A stretch of DNA of 19,691 nt. It comes from Nevskia sp043781855 (lineage in GTDB: Bacteria; Pseudomonadota; Gammaproteobacteria; Nevskiales; Nevskiaceae). The notes under the pieces were generated by a model. It did no database searches, had not been told where the DNA came from, and saw only the letters and a program-made list of their open reading frames with translations. The stretch lies in assembly GCA_043781855.1 (NCBI GenBank), contig JAYWBB010000040.1, forward strand, positions 1 through 19,691, read 5' to 3'. Positions within the stretch are counted from its first letter, which is position 1. Every line of letters starts with the position of its first letter. Shown here in pieces: positions 17,121 through 19,691 of the stretch. The translations under genes and the position numbers were made by a program.

Positions 17121-17136
17121 TGTTGGTCGACTAACA
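17121..17136. promoter_or_regulatory. 16-bp near-palindrome, candidate regulator site
   Basis: TGTTGGTCGACTAACA has half-sites TGTTGGTC and TGTTAGTC that match at 7 of 8 positions. The central TGGTCGAC resembles TGGTC-type operators of some FCD-family GntR regulators such as FadR. It abuts the ATGCTAGCAT palindrome on the side of the hydroxylase operon. No copy is seen before the dehydrogenase gene. Confidence 0.45.
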
Positions 17137-17145
17137 TGCTAGCAT
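17136..17145. promoter_or_regulatory. ATGCTAGCAT palindrome, candidate GntR/FCD operator (site 1)
   Basis: This perfect 10-bp palindrome, in the wider context AACATGCTAGCATTTAA, lies in the intergenic region between the hydroxylase operon (minus) and the GntR gene (plus). It directly precedes the proposed -35 box of the regulator gene. The identical 10-mer with matching left flank (ACATGCTAGCAT) recurs in front of the dehydrogenase gene, which makes it a good candidate operator for the local regulator. Confidence 0.6.
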
Positions 17146-17174
17146 TTAATTAATAGTCGTAACATAAGGATAAT
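17146..17174 (+). promoter_or_regulatory. Candidate promoter of the GntR-family regulator gene
   Basis: TTAATT (17,146-17,151) and GATAAT (17,169-17,174) are separated by 17 nt. The -10 matches 5 of 6 consensus positions; the -35 is weak. The -35 abuts the ATGCTAGCAT palindrome, so regulator binding there would be expected to affect its own transcription. The leader would be about 135 nt to the chosen ATG. Confidence 0.4.
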
Positions 17175-17316
17175 CTTCGACTGGATTGGCAGGGTTCCAC
17201 ACTCGTTGCGTGCTTCAGTCCGAGTGAATCGGCGCGGTGTCTGCGGTGGTGACCAAAGCGGCCTGCCGGCCATTGCATGCCAACGTTTTGCAGATGATCC
17301 AGGATTGCTGTCAGCA

Positions 17317-17976
17317 ATGGTTTCTACTCAAAAAAAAGATTCCGTCCATCGCGAGTTGCTCGACCGGCTCGTGACCGGCCGCTATGGATTTGGCGAAAAG
17401 ATTTTCGTCAAGCAGATCAGTGAAGAAACCGGCGCCAGTCGACAGCCCGTCATGACAGCGATCAACAAGCTGAAGAGCGAAGGTTTCGTCAGGATCGTTC
17501 CGCAGGTCGGTTGTGAAGTCATTTCACCGACGGTCCGTGAGATCGGGGATTTCTTCGCGATGTTCGGGCGCATCGAAGGCCTGCTGGCCGAGCTGGCGGC
17601 GGAGCGAGGCAGCAAGGCAGAGGTCGCCGAGCTTCGCCAGATCAACGAGCGCATCGCTCGCCTGAACCCGGCGAAGAGCGAATCGGGCGAGGCCTATCGA
17701 CGACTGAATCGGGACCTTCACAACGTCATTCACGGGATGGCGAGGTCACCCATGCTCCATGAGAAGCAGGTGAATCACTTCGCGATGTCCGATTTCCTGA
17801 TCACCCATAGCTTCGGTTTCACGCGCCACCTGGAAGACGCGGTGACGGAGCACAAAGCGATCATCCGCGCCATCGAACAGGGCAATCCTCAGAAAGCCCG
17901 GTTGCTGGCCGAGGAGCACATCGCCGTGATCGGCAAGCTCGTAAAGGAAAATACGAAAGGGTCGAGCGAAGCGTAA
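17317..17976 (+). CDS. GntR-family transcriptional regulator, FCD subfamily
   Basis: This 219-residue DNA-binding regulator has an N-terminal winged helix-turn-helix (about 10-70: KQISEETGASRQPVMTAINKLKSEGFVRIVP). The C-terminal FCD ligand domain carries the usual metal/ligand pattern: NRDLHNVI (N131, H135), TEHKAIIRAIEQGN (H179) and AEEHI (H201). Such proteins sense small carboxylates or aromatic intermediates and usually repress. It is divergent from the hydroxylase operon, with a 258-bp gap between the two start codons, and converges with the dehydrogenase gene, so it most likely controls both. The ATG at 17,317 gives the family's usual length. The frame opens earlier, from a TTG at 17,206, but those residues look unrelated to the family. 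AGGA lies 12 nt upstream. Confidence 0.88.
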   Translation: MVSTQKKDSVHRELLDRLVTGRYGFGEKIFVKQISEETGASRQPVMTAINKLKSEGFVRIVPQVGCEVISPTVREIGDFFAMFGRIEGLLAELAAERGSKAEVAELRQINERIARLNPAKSESGEAYRRLNRDLHNVIHGMARSPMLHEKQVNHFAMSDFLITHSFGFTRHLEDAVTEHKAIIRAIEQGNPQKARLLAEEHIAVIGKLVKENTKGSSEA

Positions 17977-17989
17977 CGACCGGCGCCTG

Positions 17990-19102
17990 TCAGGGCATGA
18001 CCACGATGTTGGTAAAGCCCCCGGTTCGGCGATCGACTGCATTCAGCGCTTCATTGACTTGATCCAGCGCGAAACGCTCGTGCTCCAGCACCGACAGGTC
18101 AAGCAGTCCGGCACGGGCCAGCTCGGCCATGTCTTCGCCCTCGGCCACGCTGAACCATAGCGAGCCGATGACTTTGACCTGGTAGCACATCAGCTGGAAC
18201 ATTTGCAGCGGCAGCGGTTCCGCCATGCCGCCGATATCGACGAACCGGCCGCCGCGCCGGAGCGCCTGAATTGCTTCCAGGCTGGTCGACGCGGGAGCGC
18301 CTGGCCCGAGCGCATCGATTGCGATATCCGCGCCGAGACCACCCGTGCGCTCGTTCACCCACTGAGCAATGGGAAGATCGCCGGTGGCCATGACGTCGAT
18401 GCGGTGTGGGGACAGCGCCTTGACCTTGTTCAGTAGCTCGCGGTTGCGGCCCGTCCCGAAGATGCGCGTGGCGCCCATGGCCAGCGCAAGCAGGACTGCG
18501 CCGAGGCCGAGCGTGCCGCTGATGCCGTTGATGATCACCGTGAGGCCGGCTCTCATGCCGGCCTTGCGCAGGGCGGAATAGGCCGTCCCCAGATAGCCGA
18601 ACCGAGCGCCCTGCTCGAAGCTGACACTGGCAGGCAGTTTGACGAGGCCATTCGCGGGCGCCGTCAGATATTCAGCAAAGCCGGCGTAGGGGTAGTCCTC
18701 AAAGATTTTCTGAGAGCCCGGGCCGAATCCGAAATAGCCCTGAAATGTGAAGGCCGGGCAATTGATGGGATCCCCGCAGCGGCAGGCATGGCAAGAGCCG
18801 CAGGACCTGCCCGGGTTGACATACACGCGGTCACCAGGGTGAACGTCAATGACCTGGCTGCCGACTTCGGTAACGATCCCGGCAGCATCCAATCCGTAGA
18901 TCGCGGGAAATTTTGGCAGAGGCAGAAACGGAAACCACTCGGCGTAGTGTTCCACAACATTCCGAAGATTCGGCACGATACCGCAGGCCTTCACCTGCAC
19001 CAGCACATCGTTGGGCCTTGGTTCACCAATTGGAACCGAGTCGACTGTAAACGGCGTCCCAATTTTGTGGAGACGGGCCGCACGCATCACTTTCGTTTTC
19101 AT
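17990..19102 (-). CDS. MDR-family alcohol dehydrogenase-like protein
   Basis: This 370-residue medium-chain dehydrogenase/reductase has an N-terminal GroES-like domain and a Rossmann domain with the nucleotide loop NGISGTLGLGAV (192-203). The structural-zinc lobe is complete: C101, C104, C107 and C115 within CGSCHACRCGDPINC. The catalytic-zinc site looks lost: C40 remains, but the usual GHE motif is GLD (L71, D72) and no Cys stands in the third-ligand region (GARFGYLGTAYSAL). It may therefore be a zinc-independent reductase rather than a true alcohol dehydrogenase, with NAD(P)H as cofactor. The start has AGGAGG 4 nt upstream. It is transcribed toward the GntR gene (13 nt between stops), with its own promoter region carrying ATGCTAGCAT. 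It may handle a side chain or a precursor of the aromatic substrate. Confidence 0.85.
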   Translation of the reverse strand: MKTKVMRAARLHKIGTPFTVDSVPIGEPRPNDVLVQVKACGIVPNLRNVVEHYAEWFPFLPLPKFPAIYGLDAAGIVTEVGSQVIDVHPGDRVYVNPGRSCGSCHACRCGDPINCPAFTFQGYFGFGPGSQKIFEDYPYAGFAEYLTAPANGLVKLPASVSFEQGARFGYLGTAYSALRKAGMRAGLTVIINGISGTLGLGAVLLALAMGATRIFGTGRNRELLNKVKALSPHRIDVMATGDLPIAQWVNERTGGLGADIAIDALGPGAPASTSLEAIQALRRGGRFVDIGGMAEPLPLQMFQLMCYQVKVIGSLWFSVAEGEDMAELARAGLLDLSVLEHERFALDQVNEALNAVDRRTGGFTNIVVMP

Positions 19103-19162
19103 TCTTCCTCCTGCAATAACCCTTGGCGTCTGTGGTGCCTTTGCGGGCCCGCGTTGTTCTAG

Positions 19163-19190
19163 TTATTATTACTTACATGCTAGCATACAA
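19163..19190 (-). promoter_or_regulatory. Candidate promoter of the dehydrogenase gene
   Basis: On the minus strand TTGTAT (19,190-19,185) is followed after 16 nt by TAATAA (19,168-19,163). A leader of about 55 nt with a perfect GCGGGCCCGC palindrome (19,143-19,152) leads to the AGGAGG and ATG. The ATGCTAGCAT palindrome overlaps the -35 and spacer, where bound protein would block polymerase. Confidence 0.45.
19177..19186. promoter_or_regulatory. ATGCTAGCAT palindrome, candidate GntR/FCD operator (site 2)
   Basis: This is the same perfect 10-bp palindrome as at 17,136-17,145, here in TTACATGCTAGCATACAA, with TT and AA also symmetric at the outer ends. It lies about 75 bp upstream of the dehydrogenase ATG, inside its proposed promoter. 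I found no third copy by eye. Confidence 0.6.
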
Positions 19191-19196
19191 AAAAAC

Positions 19197-19481
19197 ATGA
19201 TCACACAAACCGCCGTCTCAAGGCAGCGGTATTGCGTCGCCCGTATCGGTGAACGCACGCTCGGCGCACATCAGAATTTCGGCATCGCCGACTACAGTCT
19301 GGGCGACTAAACGGCGGCTTGATTCCACTGGTAGTTGAGTTGACCGGCCCGCTGATGAAATTACCCAGATGCCGATAGATTCGATAGTTGGGGTTGAAGA
19401 GACTGGCTACAAAAACGCTGTCGCCGGAAAACTGTTGCTTCTGCCGGCGAGACTTCCTACGAAAAAGTGGACACCCGTTGG
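19197..19481. other. Apparently gene-free or decayed stretch
   Basis: About 285 bp between the dehydrogenase promoter and the right-edge gene hold only short overlapping open frames that I do not recognise. They are a 37-codon plus frame from ATG 19,197, a minus frame ending at 19,218 (including VVGDAEILMCAERAF) and a minus frame containing FNPNYRIYRHLGNFISG. The mix of protein-like pieces in different minus frames is what a frameshifted gene remnant would look like. No inverted-repeat ends, tRNA or transposase could be recognised. Confidence 0.35.
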
Positions 19482-19691
19482 TTAGGCGCATTGAGCTTCG
19501 AGCTCAGCCAGGAAGCGATTGAGGCCATCGTTCTCTCGCGAAAAGACGCGAGCAACAGGAATGTTCAGCTTCGCGTTCTTAAGGCGCGTTCGAATACGAT
19601 CGACTTGCTCCTGCCAATGTTTGTCGAGGAGGACCAGGTCGCAGTACGCGACTGGTACGACCGAATGGAGTAGGTCGATTGCGTTGTTTCG
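19482..19691 (-). CDS. Unrecognised protein, C-terminal 69 residues (runs off right edge)
   Basis: The minus strand is open from the window edge to a TAA at 19,482-19,484. The residues (IDLLHSVVPVAYCDLVLLDKHW, split here as IDLLHSVVPV and AYCDLVLLDKHW, then VARVFS and FLAELEAQCA at the end) look like a compact alpha/beta C-terminal segment. A pattern of a small acidic patch, then CDLVLLDK, is reminiscent of the C-terminal half of PIN-like nuclease domains, but this is a guess from pattern alone. A 68-codon plus-strand frame over the same bases starts at 19,467; I judge it a shadow because its composition is less protein-like. Function is unknown. Confidence 0.5.
   Translation of the reverse strand, partial: RNNAIDLLHSVVPVAYCDLVLLDKHWQEQVDRIRTRLKNAKLNIPVARVFSRENDGLNRFLAELEAQCA

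Noticed and set aside
17206..17316. N-terminal extension of the GntR protein from TTG 17,206
   Set aside because: The extra 37 residues have no family resemblance, and the wHTH domain begins normally from ATG 17,317.
1..19691. CRISPR array, tRNA, rRNA, or complete insertion sequence
   Set aside because: No short regularly spaced direct repeats, cloverleaf-like segments, rRNA cores or transposase motifs were seen on reading both strands.

Overview
The window reads as a chromosomal stretch of a GC-rich proteobacterium, most likely a gammaproteobacterium. This rests on the gene set: fdxA-type 7Fe ferredoxin, an AddAB-like helicase-nuclease pair of the beta/gamma type, DsbC-like isomerase, CvrA/NhaP2 antiporter, XerD, PlsC and ZapE. 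I cannot name the genus; a Nevskiales/Xanthomonadales-like host is only a guess.

Left part (1-13,367), mostly housekeeping. An Ig-repeat surface lipoprotein runs off the left edge on the minus strand. Next come a small VOC/glyoxalase-fold gene (minus) and, divergent from it, a plus-strand operon: fdxA, an AddB-like nuclease and an AddA-like helicase-nuclease whose start overlaps the preceding stop (ATGA). A bidirectional terminator candidate separates this operon from a converging dsbC-like gene. The cvrA/nhaP2 antiporter (plus) and xerD (minus) end tail to tail. plsC and zapE then form a tight plus-strand pair.

Right part (13,441-19,691), an accessory aromatic-degradation module with visibly lower GC in places. 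A three-gene minus-strand operon encodes a TfdB-clade FAD phenol hydroxylase, an MhpC-like C-C hydrolase and an MhpB-like class III extradiol dioxygenase. Gaps are only 2 and 7 nt. Divergent from it is a GntR/FCD regulator, and converging on the regulator is an MDR alcohol-dehydrogenase-like gene. The logic is aromatic ring hydroxylation to a catechol, meta cleavage, then C-C hydrolysis. No hydratase, aldolase or aldehyde dehydrogenase of the lower pathway is in the window.

The most interesting signal is a perfect 10-bp palindrome, ATGCTAGCAT. By eye it occurs only twice: in the 17,136-17,145 intergenic region shared by the hydroxylase operon and the regulator, and at 19,177-19,186 in front of the dehydrogenase. 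It is a strong candidate operator for the GntR/FCD protein, which would make the five genes one regulon. Other points of note are a 25-bp inverted repeat over the start of the Ig lipoprotein, an MDR dehydrogenase that keeps the structural-zinc cysteines but has lost the usual catalytic-zinc residues, and a partial unrecognised gene at the right edge next to about 280 bp of apparently decayed sequence.
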